The notes under the pieces were generated by a model. That model was given only the letters and a program-made list of their open reading frames with translations. It searched no databases and was not told the origin of the DNA. The position numbers and the translations under genes are program-made. From NCBI RefSeq assembly GCF_900452395.1, contig NZ_UGNV01000001.1:62001-126000 (forward strand): a stretch of 64,000 nucleotides of DNA. Reading direction: 5' to 3'. Below, piece by piece: positions 35,596 to 44,574 of this stretch (position 1 is the first letter of the stretch; every line of letters starts with the position of its first letter). The DNA is from Legionella beliardensis. Its GTDB lineage: Bacteria > Pseudomonadota > Gammaproteobacteria > Legionellales > Legionellaceae.

Positions 35596-36474
35596 TTAAT
35601 TTTTTACATGAGCTACCTTTTGGCTGACATTTTTTTGTATACACTGAATAATCACTTCAATATCATTATCTAGTGGTAAAACATGAGCTGAATTAGCTAG
35701 CCAATGAATGTTTATATTGGCGTGATTGCTAAAACGCTTAGCGACTTGCTTGCTATCTACTACTTTATCATGTATCCCAAGAAATACATCCGTTGGGCAA
35801 GTTGGTATATTAAATTGAAATTGCCTAATAAGGTTTAAGATTTCTAGAATAGCTGTAAATGGAATTTGACGATAAGCGATTTCACCGCCTTTAAAATCTA
35901 CTAAACTAAAGCCTGTTTTTAATGGTATCTTGCGATAGGCTGCTTGTTGCTCGGGCGTATAATAAATATTTCCAGCAGTACTACGTACTTTGTTAAAGCC
36001 AACTGCACTTAAGACTTGAATTATTTTCGCTATTTTGGTCATGTTTAAGGTCAGATCTAGCGCTGGCGCTAATAAGTATAAATGGCGTAATTTGAATTTA
36101 CTGCTTAAATAACAAGCAAGAAGCCCGCCTAAGGACAATCCTAGTACATCAACATTTTTATATTGCTCAGTTAAAGATGTACAAGCTTGCTCGGCAAAGT
36201 TAAGCAGGGTTAGCGTATTTATTCGACTAAATGCTTCTATACTTTCTGCATGGCCCGGTAACGCTGGAATGATAAGGTTATCGTAGTAATCAATAATATG
36301 TGGTAATAAAAAACGAAAAACGCCCGGCGTTGAAGAAAAGCCGTGCAAAAGTAAAAGAGCATTGCCTTTTTTACCATTAGTTAATTGCACAGGCTCTATG
36401 ATTGAGGCATCATGCGCGCTTAAGGTAGCGAGTTGCGTCCCCATATTAATGCAACGAAAATCTTCACGCTTCAT
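35596..36474 (-). CDS. Alpha/beta hydrolase, carboxylesterase/monoacylglycerol lipase type
   Basis: 292 residues with LLLLHGFSSTPGVF (oxyanion loop), GLSLGG nucleophile elbow, GIHDKVVD (acid) and NSAHVLPLD (His). This is the Est30/monoglyceride lipase type with a small cap. There is no signal peptide. ATG 36474 is chosen because AAGGGA lies six bases upstream; a GTG three bases earlier is possible. Its convergent neighbour ctaE is unrelated. The substrate is not known. Confidence 0.83.
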   Translation of the reverse strand: MKREDFRCINMGTQLATLSAHDASIIEPVQLTNGKKGNALLLLHGFSSTPGVFRFLLPHIIDYYDNLIIPALPGHAESIEAFSRINTLTLLNFAEQACTSLTEQYKNVDVLGLSLGGLLACYLSSKFKLRHLYLLAPALDLTLNMTKIAKIIQVLSAVGFNKVRSTAGNIYYTPEQQAAYRKIPLKTGFSLVDFKGGEIAYRQIPFTAILEILNLIRQFQFNIPTCPTDVFLGIHDKVVDSKQVAKRFSNHANINIHWLANSAHVLPLDNDIEVIIQCIQKNVSQKVAHVKN

Positions 36475-36735
36475 CACAAGTCCCTTAATTGATAAAAAAT
36501 TGTAAAAAAGTAACCAAACTGGTTTATAATTAACTTAGTTGCCGTAAAATCTATATAAATAGATAAGTAAGATTAAATCTTAAGTTAAAATTTATATTAT
36601 TTATCGGTATTTTAATAAATATCTAATTTGTGTATTCATAAAATCTGAGCAATACTCAGACTTATTAACCGTCTCAGGTTTTATCTTACATAGAATAAGA
36701 TTGTTTAATTATGGTTTATATTAAGGGTGATTGCT

Positions 36736-37059
36736 ATGGCCGATGCATTAAATCCCAATTATACAAACGATAGTGATTTGTATAATAATTATGATAGTAG
36801 CGCTTATGATGATGACGATGATGACACTTTGCAAAATGGTGAGCCTTTAAGTGCTGACTCTGCTGAAATGACCGCATTACAGCCATTTATGTTAGACGAT
36901 AGTGATGAGGATGAGGATTCTGATAAGAAGAAATCTAAATCTCAAAGTAATCCATTAGATCAGTATGATATGGATTTAGGTAGTCAAAACATGGAAATGG
37001 ATCCATCACAAATCGGAGAAGTTGTGGCAGAAAATCCTGAGCTGTTGATGGCGCTCTAA
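36736..37059 (+). CDS. Small acidic, disordered protein, unknown
   Basis: 107 residues from ATG 36736 (AAGGG site eight bases upstream; a GTG at 36727 would add three residues). It is extremely acidic and low in hydrophobics, with an Asp run (SAYDDDDDDT), DDSDEDEDSDKKKSKS in the middle and an ENPELLMAL end. No domain is recognisable and it is probably disordered. A perfect terminator follows. A 249-bp upstream spacer gives it an independent promoter. It resembles in style the acidic protein at 55444-56100. It could be a secreted or host-directed protein, but there is no direct evidence. Confidence 0.6.
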   Translation: MADALNPNYTNDSDLYNNYDSSAYDDDDDDTLQNGEPLSADSAEMTALQPFMLDDSDEDEDSDKKKSKSQSNPLDQYDMDLGSQNMEMDPSQIGEVVAENPELLMAL

Positions 37060-37082
37060 TTTCTTCATAAATCTCATAAGAA

Positions 37083-37112
37083 TTGCCCTAACGTATTTAG
37101 GGCAACTCTTTT
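37083..37112. terminator. Bidirectional rho-independent terminator
   Basis: A perfect 9-bp stem TTGCCCTAA (37083-37091) / TTAGGGCAA (37097-37105), 5-base loop, followed by CTCTTTT. It ends the acidic gene on the plus strand and probably guaC on the minus strand. Confidence 0.85.
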
Positions 37113-37129
37113 AGCTCAAATATCTTACA

Positions 37130-38143
37130 TTAAATTTCCATAAGTTTGTGCGGTAAGCTTTCTAAGCGCCCAGCTTGAGTAACTAATACATAATTGAGTT
37201 TGCGTTGCAATTCTGAAATGGTATTAGAACCAGCATAGGTTAAACCTGAGCGCAAGCCGCCTACAATATCAGCAATAATTGCTTCTTGATTATTACGATA
37301 AGTAACTTCCGCTGCTACCCCTTCAGCTGTTTTCCATTCGTGCATTTGACCTAAAAACTCCTCTTGTGCTTCGCGCGAGGCCATACCGCGATAACGTTTA
37401 ATTTGTGCACCATTTGGCTTGGTAATTACTTCTCCTGGTGTTGGCTCTGTACCAGCCAGCATGCCGCCAATCATGACAAAATCAGCTCCGAACGCTAGTG
37501 CTTTAACAATATCGCCTGAAGTGCGAATACCACCATCAGCAACGATGGAGCGGTCAGTACGAGCGCAATCTTGAATGCAGGTGAGCATAGGAATACCAAA
37601 GCCAGTTTTAATACGTGTACTACATACCGAGCCACCGCCAATACCGGCTTTAATGATATCAGCGCCACAAGAAGCTAAATAATCGGCACCAGCATAGGTT
37701 GCGACATTGCCAGCCATAATACAACGGGTGCCCAGTAATTGACGTAAATTTTTTAACGTTTTCCCAACATACTTAGCATGTGCATGGGCAACATCAACGC
37801 AAAAATAATCAGCGCCTGCATCCCGTAGCGCTTCAGCTCGTTGTAATTCCGATTCGCTACAGCCAACAGAAACAAACACGGGCCCTTTAGAGCGCTTAAA
37901 TTCGGCAATATTGTCTTCAATGCTTAAAAAGCGGTGCAATGCACCAATACCGCCTTTAGCGTGCATGAAATTAGCCATCTTACTTTCGGTAATTGTATCC
38001 ATATTAGAGCTAATTACGGGTAATTGTAAGCTGAGCTTGCCTAAGCGATCAGTCATGCTAATATCCACAACTCGTCTAGACTCATGATGATTATAGGCAG
38101 GAATTAATAATACATCATCAAAGGTGATGGCATGATTGTTCAT
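37130..38143 (-). CDS. guaC: GMP reductase (IMPDH/GMPR family)
   Basis: 337 residues without CBS domains, which separates GMP reductase from typical IMP dehydrogenase. The TIM-barrel shows SSNMDTIT, the catalytic-Cys loop [41 protein letters not shown] and [14 protein letters not shown] reductase converts GMP to IMP with NADPH. The N-terminus ([13 protein letters not shown]) is IMPDH-like, so a CBS-less IMP dehydrogenase is the alternative. It follows phoH by 25 bp with an AGAGGA site, so the two are likely cotranscribed; a terminator follows. Confidence 0.82.
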   Translation of the reverse strand: MNNHAITFDDVLLIPAYNHHESRRVVDISMTDRLGKLSLQLPVISSNMDTITESKMANFMHAKGGIGALHRFLSIEDNIAEFKRSKGPVFVSVGCSESELQRAEALRDAGADYFCVDVAHAHAKYVGKTLKNLRQLLGTRCIMAGNVATYAGADYLASCGADIIKAGIGGGSVCSTRIKTGFGIPMLTCIQDCARTDRSIVADGGIRTSGDIVKALAFGADFVMIGGMLAGTEPTPGEVITKPNGAQIKRYRGMASREAQEEFLGQMHEWKTAEGVAAEVTYRNNQEAIIADIVGGLRSGLTYAGSNTISELQRKLNYVLVTQAGRLESLPHKLMEI

Positions 38144-38168
38144 TTGTTATCCTCTTATAAAGCGCGTA

Positions 38169-39572
38169 CTATAAATGTTCAGCTGCGTAATAGGCAAGTC
38201 TTGATCGTTCGCCGCGTAATAAAGTCATGTGTGCACTATGCTCCCAATGCTTAAATCGGTCGACGGCAAAAGTAAGACCTGAGGTCGTTTCAGTTAAATA
38301 AGGTGTATCTATCTGTTTAATATCGCCTAAACACACTACTTTTGTGCCAGGGCCTGCTCGAGTTACTAGTGTTTTAATTTGTTTAGGCGTCAGGTTTTGT
38401 GCCTCGTCAATAATAATGAAGCGATTTAAAAACGTCCGGCCCCGCATGTAATTTAAAGAACGAATTTTAATTTTATTTTGTAAAAGATCTTGTGTCGCAT
38501 TACGGCCAAAGCTGCCTCCCTCTTGCGAGCTATGTAAAACTTCCAAATTATCCATTAAAGCGCCCATCCAAGGCGTCATTTTTTCTTCTTCTGTGCCAGG
38601 TAGAAAACCAATGTCTTCGCCAACAGGAATAGTGACCCGAGTCATTATAATTTCGGCATAACGATTTTGATCTAATACTTGCGTTAAGCCTGCGGCAATC
38701 GTAAGCAAGGTTTTTCCTGTACCAGCAGAGCCTTGTAATGTGACAAAGTCAATTTCTGGATCAAGTAATAAATTTAGAGAAAAATTTTGTTCTCTATTAC
38801 GAGCATTAATGCCCCAGACGGTATGCTTTGGTTGTGTATAATCGCGAGCAATTTGAATAATAGCTTGTTCAGCTTCAGTTTTTTTTACAATAGCCTGAAA
38901 TTGGTTATCTTCGGTGCTTATGCAATCATTAGCATTCCAATGATTAATTAAGGAGCCACTAATTTTATAGAATGTTCTCCCGTTTTCTTGCCAAGCATTC
39001 ATGTCTTTAACATGGGTATCCCAAAAATTATTATCTAAAATATGCAAGCCATTATGTAATAAGGTGACGTCATCTAGAACCTGATCATTATAGTAATCTT
39101 CAGCTCGAATACCTAGAATACCGGCCTTAATACGTAAATTGATGTCTTTAGAAATAATAATGATTTGCCTTTCAGGATATTTTATCTGTAATCCTAAGGC
39201 AGTTGCTAGTAAGGTATTATCAGCTTTATGTCCGGGCAGTGAACTTGTTCTAATTTGCTCAAAGTCATCTGTTTGAAAAAATAAACGCCCCGTATTTTTA
39301 TTATTATCGTGATGGGCAAAACTTGGAATGGGCAGTCCCTCAACAATTTGTTTATGAGTGGCGCCGCTCATCAATTCAACTAACATTCGGTTTGTTTGGC
39401 GAACGTTACGAGCCACGTCAGAAAGCCCTGTTTTATGGCTATCAAGCTCCTCTAACACCACCATTGGCAAGTAAATATCATGCTCATCAAAGCGATAAAT
39501 TGCTGTTGGATCACTCATCATGATGTTTGTATCGAGCACAAACAGTTTATTGCTATTTCCTTTGTTATCCAT
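38169..39572 (-). CDS. PhoH2-type protein: PIN domain fused to PhoH ATPase
   Basis: 467 residues from ATG 39572 (GGGGTGG just upstream; a start at 39596 would add eight residues). Residues about 8-150 form a PIN nuclease domain (FVLDTNIMMSDP, VVLEELDSHK, DNTLLATAL with its acidic residues). Residues about 240-467 are a PhoH ATPase with Walker A GSAGTGKTLL and Walker B FIIIDEAQNLTP. Members studied in mycobacteria are RNA helicase/RNases. It is probably cotranscribed with guaC. Confidence 0.9.
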   Translation of the reverse strand: MDNKGNSNKLFVLDTNIMMSDPTAIYRFDEHDIYLPMVVLEELDSHKTGLSDVARNVRQTNRMLVELMSGATHKQIVEGLPIPSFAHHDNNKNTGRLFFQTDDFEQIRTSSLPGHKADNTLLATALGLQIKYPERQIIIISKDINLRIKAGILGIRAEDYYNDQVLDDVTLLHNGLHILDNNFWDTHVKDMNAWQENGRTFYKISGSLINHWNANDCISTEDNQFQAIVKKTEAEQAIIQIARDYTQPKHTVWGINARNREQNFSLNLLLDPEIDFVTLQGSAGTGKTLLTIAAGLTQVLDQNRYAEIIMTRVTIPVGEDIGFLPGTEEEKMTPWMGALMDNLEVLHSSQEGGSFGRNATQDLLQNKIKIRSLNYMRGRTFLNRFIIIDEAQNLTPKQIKTLVTRAGPGTKVVCLGDIKQIDTPYLTETTSGLTFAVDRFKHWEHSAHMTLLRGERSRLAYYAAEHL

Positions 39573-39670
39573 AAACCACCCCATCAGCCAAATCATCCAT
39601 TGTGATAACCTGTTTTATCGTCGTCAAGGACTATTTAATCTGTTTTTAGCAGTCTTATGCAATTAAAAAC

Positions 39671-40168
39671 CTAATGTGTATTTTCTCCGAGATGACTTGT
39701 GTCATTTTTCTGTAGTTTTTTTAATGTAGCTAATACATCATCAACATGATTAGGGACACTTACTTTACGCCATTGGTGCACTAATTTTCCTTGCGGATTA
39801 ATGATAAACGTACTACGCTCTATACCACGTACTTGTTTACCATACATAGTTTTCATTTTAATAACCTCAAATAACTCACATAAATTTTCGCTGCTATCGC
39901 TAATAAGCTCAAATGGGAAAGTTTGTTTGCATTTAAAATTTTCATGAGACTTAATGCTGTCTCGCGAAATGCCAAATACACTAGCATTTAGTTCTTGAAA
40001 TTTTAAATAAGAATCACGGAAGTCTTGGCCTTGTGTGGTACAGCCTGGTGTTGCATCTTTAGGATAAAAATAAAGGATAATCCATTGGCCGTGATAGTCA
40101 GCTAGATTAGCGTTAATACCGTTAGTCGCTGTGAATTGAAAGTTAGGCACTACATCACCAAGTTTCAT
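39671..40168 (-). CDS. bcp: Bcp/PrxQ-type thioredoxin-dependent peroxiredoxin
   Basis: 165 residues of the AhpC-TSA fold. The peroxidatic Cys43 is in DATPGCTTQ, with FYPKD before it. The usual resolving Cys five residues later (E. coli Bcp Cys50) is replaced by Gln48. Other cysteines at about 86 (KCKQTF) and 98 (LCELF) might substitute, or the enzyme may work as a 1-Cys peroxiredoxin. It reduces peroxides in the cytoplasm. It is divergent from smpB with a 195-bp gap. Length fits the family (156). Confidence 0.92.
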   Translation of the reverse strand: MKLGDVVPNFQFTATNGINANLADYHGQWIILYFYPKDATPGCTTQGQDFRDSYLKFQELNASVFGISRDSIKSHENFKCKQTFPFELISDSSENLCELFEVIKMKTMYGKQVRGIERSTFIINPQGKLVHQWRKVSVPNHVDDVLATLKKLQKNDTSHLGENTH

Positions 40169-40363
40169 TATTTCTCCTTAAGAAAAAGCATGTATTTTTT
40201 CATTTTATATTTTTAAATTACGATCAACAAATTAAATTAAACTTAACTATATGGCTTAATAAGTCCGTCTCGGCGAAGGCTTCTCTTCATAGGTTTTATT
40301 GCTTCTCCAATTTTAAAAGCAGGTGTTATACTTGGCTTTTTATAAATCTTTGTTAGGCAATAA

Positions 40364-40831
40364 ATGAGTAGTAAAAATCACGATTCCTCAATAGCTTTAA
40401 ATAAAAAAGCACGCTTTGATTATTTTATTGAGGATGAATATGAAGCAGGTTTAGTACTTGAAGGCTGGGAAGTAAAAAGCCTACGCGCTGGTAAGATAAA
40501 TTTATCAGATGCGCATGTGATTATTAAACATAATGAGGCCTTTCTCTTAGGTGCACAGATACAGCCATTACCTACTGCTGCCAAGCATCTATTCCCTGAT
40601 CCTATTCGTACGCGTAAGCTTTTATTAAATAGACAAGAGCTCAATAAACTAATTGGCAGTGTAGAAAGGCAAGGCTATACGTTAATCCCTTTATCGTTAT
40701 ACTGGCGAAAAAATCGAGTCAAGATGAAATTAGCGCTGGCAAAAGGTAAAAAGACGCATGATAAGCGTGACTCTATTAAAGAACGAGATTGGAACCGTGA
40801 CAGGGCTCGCTTATTGAAGAAAAATAATTGA
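40364..40831 (+). CDS. smpB: SsrA (tmRNA)-binding protein SmpB
   Basis: 155 residues matching SmpB throughout: [39 protein letters not shown], and the basic C-terminus [20 protein letters not shown]. SmpB binds tmRNA and the ribosome and rescues stalled translation. The last residues ([11 protein letters not shown]) form the tail that enters the mRNA channel. tmRNA itself (ssrA) is not in this window. The gene appears monocistronic, with an AT-rich spacer before the next gene. Confidence 0.97.
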   Translation: MSSKNHDSSIALNKKARFDYFIEDEYEAGLVLEGWEVKSLRAGKINLSDAHVIIKHNEAFLLGAQIQPLPTAAKHLFPDPIRTRKLLLNRQELNKLIGSVERQGYTLIPLSLYWRKNRVKMKLALAKGKKTHDKRDSIKERDWNRDRARLLKKNN

Positions 40832-41097
40832 TTTTACAGACAGGCAACAATTTATTGTATTGGGTAAAAATAAGCATTTGATTTACATGCTCAATTTATT
40901 TCAGGTTGTTTTAATTAAAAATAAAATAAAAAAAGCCAAGTGACAAACAGATTGACAATAAAGAGACATCAGTCTTTAATCTAAAAGTATCTCTACTATC
41001 AACAATGAGCATTATACACACTTTAAAGTGATCAAGTGTCATGCTATTTGAGTAAAAAGTAAATAGAAAAGGATTTTCTAAACCTAAGGAGGGGATT

Positions 41098-42399
41098 ATG
41101 TCATATTGCACAAAGTTGTGCAGATTGTTAGGGGTAGTAGCATTGTTTTTACCCATGATGGTAAGGGCAGAAGTGCCTGTTAAATCCATGGTCATATTTG
41201 GCGATAGCCTATCTGACACAGGAAACACAACCCATCTTCTAAGAAGTCTAAGAAAAGAAGAAAGCCCTGCTTACCTTGTTTATCCCGTAAAAGTATTTGT
41301 GATTAATAAAATGACTGAGTTTGCGGAAGAATATTATGTACCACAAATTCTTTTAGATACAGGCATAGACATGGTCACGGATTTTTTTGATACAGGTGTT
41401 GGACCGATGCTTGCTTCTCTCATTTCCAAAGTTAAGAAAGCACCACTCTTGCCTGGCGAACCTTATTGGCAAGATCATTTTTCTAATGGCCGCGTTTGGG
41501 ATGAGTATTTAGCGCCTATGTTAGCAGTTGATAGGGAAGATAAACGTCATTTTGAGAATAAGGCATTTGGTGGTAGCTGGGCTGTTACTTACGACTACCA
41601 ATTAACAGTATGGAATTTAATTCGCCACCCTTTATTAACTGTTAAGAATTTAATTGTTGGTAAATTAATCCCACCCAGTATAGGTTTAACAGTACAAGCT
41701 TATCTGTTAGTCAATGAAAAATTAAATGAAGAGACTGTTTATTTCGTCTTTATTGGCGGAAATGATTACCTCAATATTTTAAGATTTGGCGATAATTATG
41801 ATTCTACTAAGATGAGCGCCTATATAGATAATGTAATTAATGGCTTAAGCTCTTCAGTAGAAAAGTTAGTTAACGCTGGTGCTAAGCATTTGGTTATTTT
41901 AGGAGTTCCTGCTGTAGGTTTTGCACCTAAATTTGTTAATACCGCAGACCGAGAATTACTAAATATAGCTAGCGGTGTCCACAATCAACGCTTAGCAGAA
42001 AAAGTGCTAGAGTGGCAAAGCGCTAAGCCTGATGTCGATTTTCTCTTTATTGATATTGAGCCAATTTTGTATAAAGCAATAGAAAAACCAGAGCTATTTG
42101 GTTTTAAAAATGTGACGGATGCATGTATTGATGTGAAGTTTCCTATGTTTAATTTGTTAGCGGATTCGCCATTTAAAGGCAATTACGTCTTAGAATATGC
42201 GCAAGCGCTACAATATCGTGATGCAAATTTTGCACCTAATGAAAGAAATTATCGTATGTGTGATAACCCTGATGATTATTTATTTTGGGATGAAATTCAC
42301 CCAACAACGAAAGCACATTTATTTCTTGCAAATGAAATTTGTTTAGCTATGAAAGCACATGGATACAAAACAACTTGTGCACAGCTTGTAAATAGATAA
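41098..42399 (+). CDS. plaC: GDSL-type phospholipase/acyltransferase of the PlaA/PlaC/PlaD family
   Basis: 433 residues with a signal peptide (VVALFLPMMVRA). It is an SGNH hydrolase: block I IFGDSLSDTGN (Ser37), block II Gly in KAFGGSWA, block III GGND (220-223), block V DEIHPT with His401. Legionella has three such lipases, PlaA, PlaC and PlaD; PlaC is a glycerophospholipid:cholesterol acyltransferase secreted by the type II system and acting on host lipids. The length and its distance from mavN/lapA fit PlaC as I remember the L. pneumophila gene order, but PlaA or PlaD cannot be excluded by eye. A very strong AAGGAGGGG site precedes the ATG. The long stretch between blocks I and III (about 45-215) is larger than in TesA. 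Confidence 0.75.
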   Translation: MSYCTKLCRLLGVVALFLPMMVRAEVPVKSMVIFGDSLSDTGNTTHLLRSLRKEESPAYLVYPVKVFVINKMTEFAEEYYVPQILLDTGIDMVTDFFDTGVGPMLASLISKVKKAPLLPGEPYWQDHFSNGRVWDEYLAPMLAVDREDKRHFENKAFGGSWAVTYDYQLTVWNLIRHPLLTVKNLIVGKLIPPSIGLTVQAYLLVNEKLNEETVYFVFIGGNDYLNILRFGDNYDSTKMSAYIDNVINGLSSSVEKLVNAGAKHLVILGVPAVGFAPKFVNTADRELLNIASGVHNQRLAEKVLEWQSAKPDVDFLFIDIEPILYKAIEKPELFGFKNVTDACIDVKFPMFNLLADSPFKGNYVLEYAQALQYRDANFAPNERNYRMCDNPDDYLFWDEIHPTTKAHLFLANEICLAMKAHGYKTTCAQLVNR

Positions 42400-42458
42400 T
42401 TATTTAAATAAGAGGGATCGTTATGGCATACTGCCTGCTTTTTTAAGTTTTAAGTATC

Positions 42459-42529
42459 GCGTTACCCACTAAGCTTTATACTTTGTTGCAAGCTTACTTG
42501 CACGTTGTCTAAGATTTAGTGGGTGACGC
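42459..42529. repeat. Palindromic repeat upstream of glmS
   Basis: GCGTTACCCACTAA (42459-42472) and TTAGTGGGTGACGC (42516-42529) are 14-base arms with one mismatch around a 43-base loop that contains shorter inverted repeats (GCAAG / CTTGC). The right arm recurs downstream of glmS at 44452. It ends 48 bp before the glmS start. Confidence 0.7.
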
Positions 42530-42577
42530 TATTAGTATGCCAACACGATTGACAATTAATGTGAGGAGTCATATGAC

Positions 42578-44392
42578 ATGTGTGGAATTATAGGTGCGAT
42601 ATCTCAGCGTGATATTAGTCAGATTTTGTTAACAGGATTACGGCGCCTTGAATATCGCGGTTATGATTCTGCTGGTATTGCAGTTATTGACACTGCGGGC
42701 ATGCTAAAACGTGTGCGAATCCAAGGCAAAGTGCAAGCTTTAGCAGACGCAATGCAAGAAACAGCAATTAAAGGTAACTTAGGAATTGCTCACACACGCT
42801 GGGCTACCCATGGTAAGCCTTGCGAAGAAAATGCTCATCCTCATCTTTCAAATGGACAAATTGCCATCGTCCACAATGGTATTATTGAAAATCATGATGC
42901 ATTGCGCCAGAAGCTAGAAGAAGAAAAGTATGAATTTTCTTCTGAGACTGATACTGAAGTCGCAGCTCACTTAGTGCATTATTATTATCAACAGCATGAA
43001 AACTTACTACAGGCGGTACAAGAAGCTGCAAAATTAATGCATGGTGCATTTGCACTAGGTGTTATTCATGAGCAGCGTCCCAATGAGCTAATTGCTATTC
43101 GTAAAGGTAGTCCCTTAGTGGTTGGTTTAGGTATTAGTGAACAGTTTATTGCCTCTGATGCATTAGCATTAGGCTCATTTGCCCAGCAGGTGATTTATTT
43201 AGAAGAGGGAGACAGTGCCCACCTTCATGACGGAAAAGTTGATATTTACGATGCACAAGGCCAATTGGTAAAACGACAATTGCATTCTCTTAATGATAAT
43301 AACCAAACCATTAGTAAAGGCCAATATCGTCATTTTATGCTGAAAGAAATTTACGAGCAAACGAAAGTGCTCGCAGATACATTAGAAGGTCGTATTGCTT
43401 CTCAAGAAGTGCTTAGAGCAAGTTTTGGCGCAGAGAGTGGTGATTTATTTAATCAGATTAAGCAAATACATATTATTGCGTGCGGTACAAGCTACCATGC
43501 AGGCCTTGTGGCGCGCTATTGGTTAGAATCTCTAACGGGTATTTCTACGCAAGTTGAAATAGCCAGTGAGTACCGTTATCGTGATGTTGTTGTAGCTAAG
43601 GATACTCTTTTTATTGCTGTCTCTCAGTCTGGTGAAACGGCAGATACATTAGCCGCGTTACATAAAGCAAAGTCTTTAGGTTATCTGGCAACCTTGGCAA
43701 TTTGTAATGTGCCAACGAGTACCTTAGTGCGAGAGGCAAATTATGTTTTTTTAACTCGTGCTGGCGTCGAAATAGGCGTTGCATCAACGAAAGCGTTTAC
43801 CACGCAGCTAGCAGCCTTTTTAATGTTAGCTGCGGCGCTGTGTAAAAATGAATTAAGTGCAGAAATATTGCAGCAACTTAAGGAGTTACCTGTTTGTTGT
43901 GAGCGCGCTTTAAATATGAATAATCGTATAGAAGCGTTATCACAATTATTTGTGAATAAGGCACATGTCCTGTTTTTAGGTCGAGGCGTACAGTATCCAG
44001 TCGCTTTAGAAGGTGCGTTAAAGCTTAAGGAAATTTCCTATATTCATGCCGAAGCTTATCCTGCAGGCGAATTAAAGCACGGGCCGCTTGCCTTGGTTGA
44101 TAATGAAATGCCAGTCATTGCGATAGCACCTAATGATGAATTATTGGATAAATTAAAATCCAATCTTCATGAAGTGAGTGCACGTGGCGGGCAACTTATT
44201 GTTTTTGTAGACGATTCGCAGGCTTGGCAACCTAATGGGGCACAACTCATTCCAGTTCCTTACTGTGGTTCCTGGATTGCACCGATAGTGTATACTATTC
44301 CGCTACAATTGTTGGCGTATCATGTTGCAGTAGCAAAAGGCACAGACGTTGATCAACCTCGTAATCTAGCAAAATCAGTGACGGTAGAATAG
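42578..44392 (+). CDS. glmS: Glutamine--fructose-6-phosphate aminotransferase (isomerizing)
   Basis: 604 residues. GlmS makes glucosamine-6-phosphate for peptidoglycan and lipopolysaccharide. The N-terminal Cys2 nucleophile of the glutaminase is in MCGIIGAIS, with LEYRGYDSAGIA and HTRWATHG following. The C-terminal half has two SIS domains (IACGTSYHAG, SQSGETADT, STKAFTTQ) and ends in LAKSVTVE, all standard. The start has GTGAGGAG upstream. No glmU is adjacent and no ribozyme fold was recognised in its leader, which instead holds a palindromic repeat. Confidence 0.98.
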   Translation: MCGIIGAISQRDISQILLTGLRRLEYRGYDSAGIAVIDTAGMLKRVRIQGKVQALADAMQETAIKGNLGIAHTRWATHGKPCEENAHPHLSNGQIAIVHNGIIENHDALRQKLEEEKYEFSSETDTEVAAHLVHYYYQQHENLLQAVQEAAKLMHGAFALGVIHEQRPNELIAIRKGSPLVVGLGISEQFIASDALALGSFAQQVIYLEEGDSAHLHDGKVDIYDAQGQLVKRQLHSLNDNNQTISKGQYRHFMLKEIYEQTKVLADTLEGRIASQEVLRASFGAESGDLFNQIKQIHIIACGTSYHAGLVARYWLESLTGISTQVEIASEYRYRDVVVAKDTLFIAVSQSGETADTLAALHKAKSLGYLATLAICNVPTSTLVREANYVFLTRAGVEIGVASTKAFTTQLAAFLMLAAALCKNELSAEILQQLKELPVCCERALNMNNRIEALSQLFVNKAHVLFLGRGVQYPVALEGALKLKEISYIHAEAYPAGELKHGPLALVDNEMPVIAIAPNDELLDKLKSNLHEVSARGGQLIVFVDDSQAWQPNGAQLIPVPYCGSWIAPIVYTIPLQLLAYHVAVAKGTDVDQPRNLAKSVTVE

Positions 44393-44451
44393 CTTAACAA
44401 GCTACCTGTTTTGACAAACACAGTATCGCCTACTTCTGTCTTAGCTAAGGC

Positions 44452-44465
44452 TTAGTGGGTGGTGC
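44452..44465 (+). repeat. Repeat arm downstream of glmS
   Basis: TTAGTGGGTGGTGC matches the right arm of the 42459-42529 repeat at 12 of 14 bases and is followed by CTAT as in that copy. A diverged left arm (GTATCGCCTACTTCTGTCTTAG, first seen near 44423) precedes it. It lies in the glmS-tex gap. Confidence 0.5.
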
Positions 44466-44574
44466 TATCGTTTATGAGTCTCTTTTTGAAAATGCTTCTG
44501 TTAAAATTCGCAAAACAAGTGATAATCGTTATATAATACTAAGGTTTTAATTAATGTTTTGCGAGGATGTGTGA

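Noticed and set aside
37130-38143. IMP dehydrogenase (guaB)
   Set aside because: The chain is only 337 residues and lacks CBS domains, so GMP reductase is favoured; the IMPDH-like N-terminus leaves some doubt.
40911-41228. Minus-strand 105-residue open frame before plaC
   Set aside because: It overlaps the strongly supported plaC start with its AAGGAGGGG site and has no recognisable protein features or Shine-Dalgarno signal.
42400-42577. glmS ribozyme in the leader
   Set aside because: The leader holds an inverted repeat but none of the ribozyme core could be recognised, and the glmS ribozyme is known mainly from Firmicutes.
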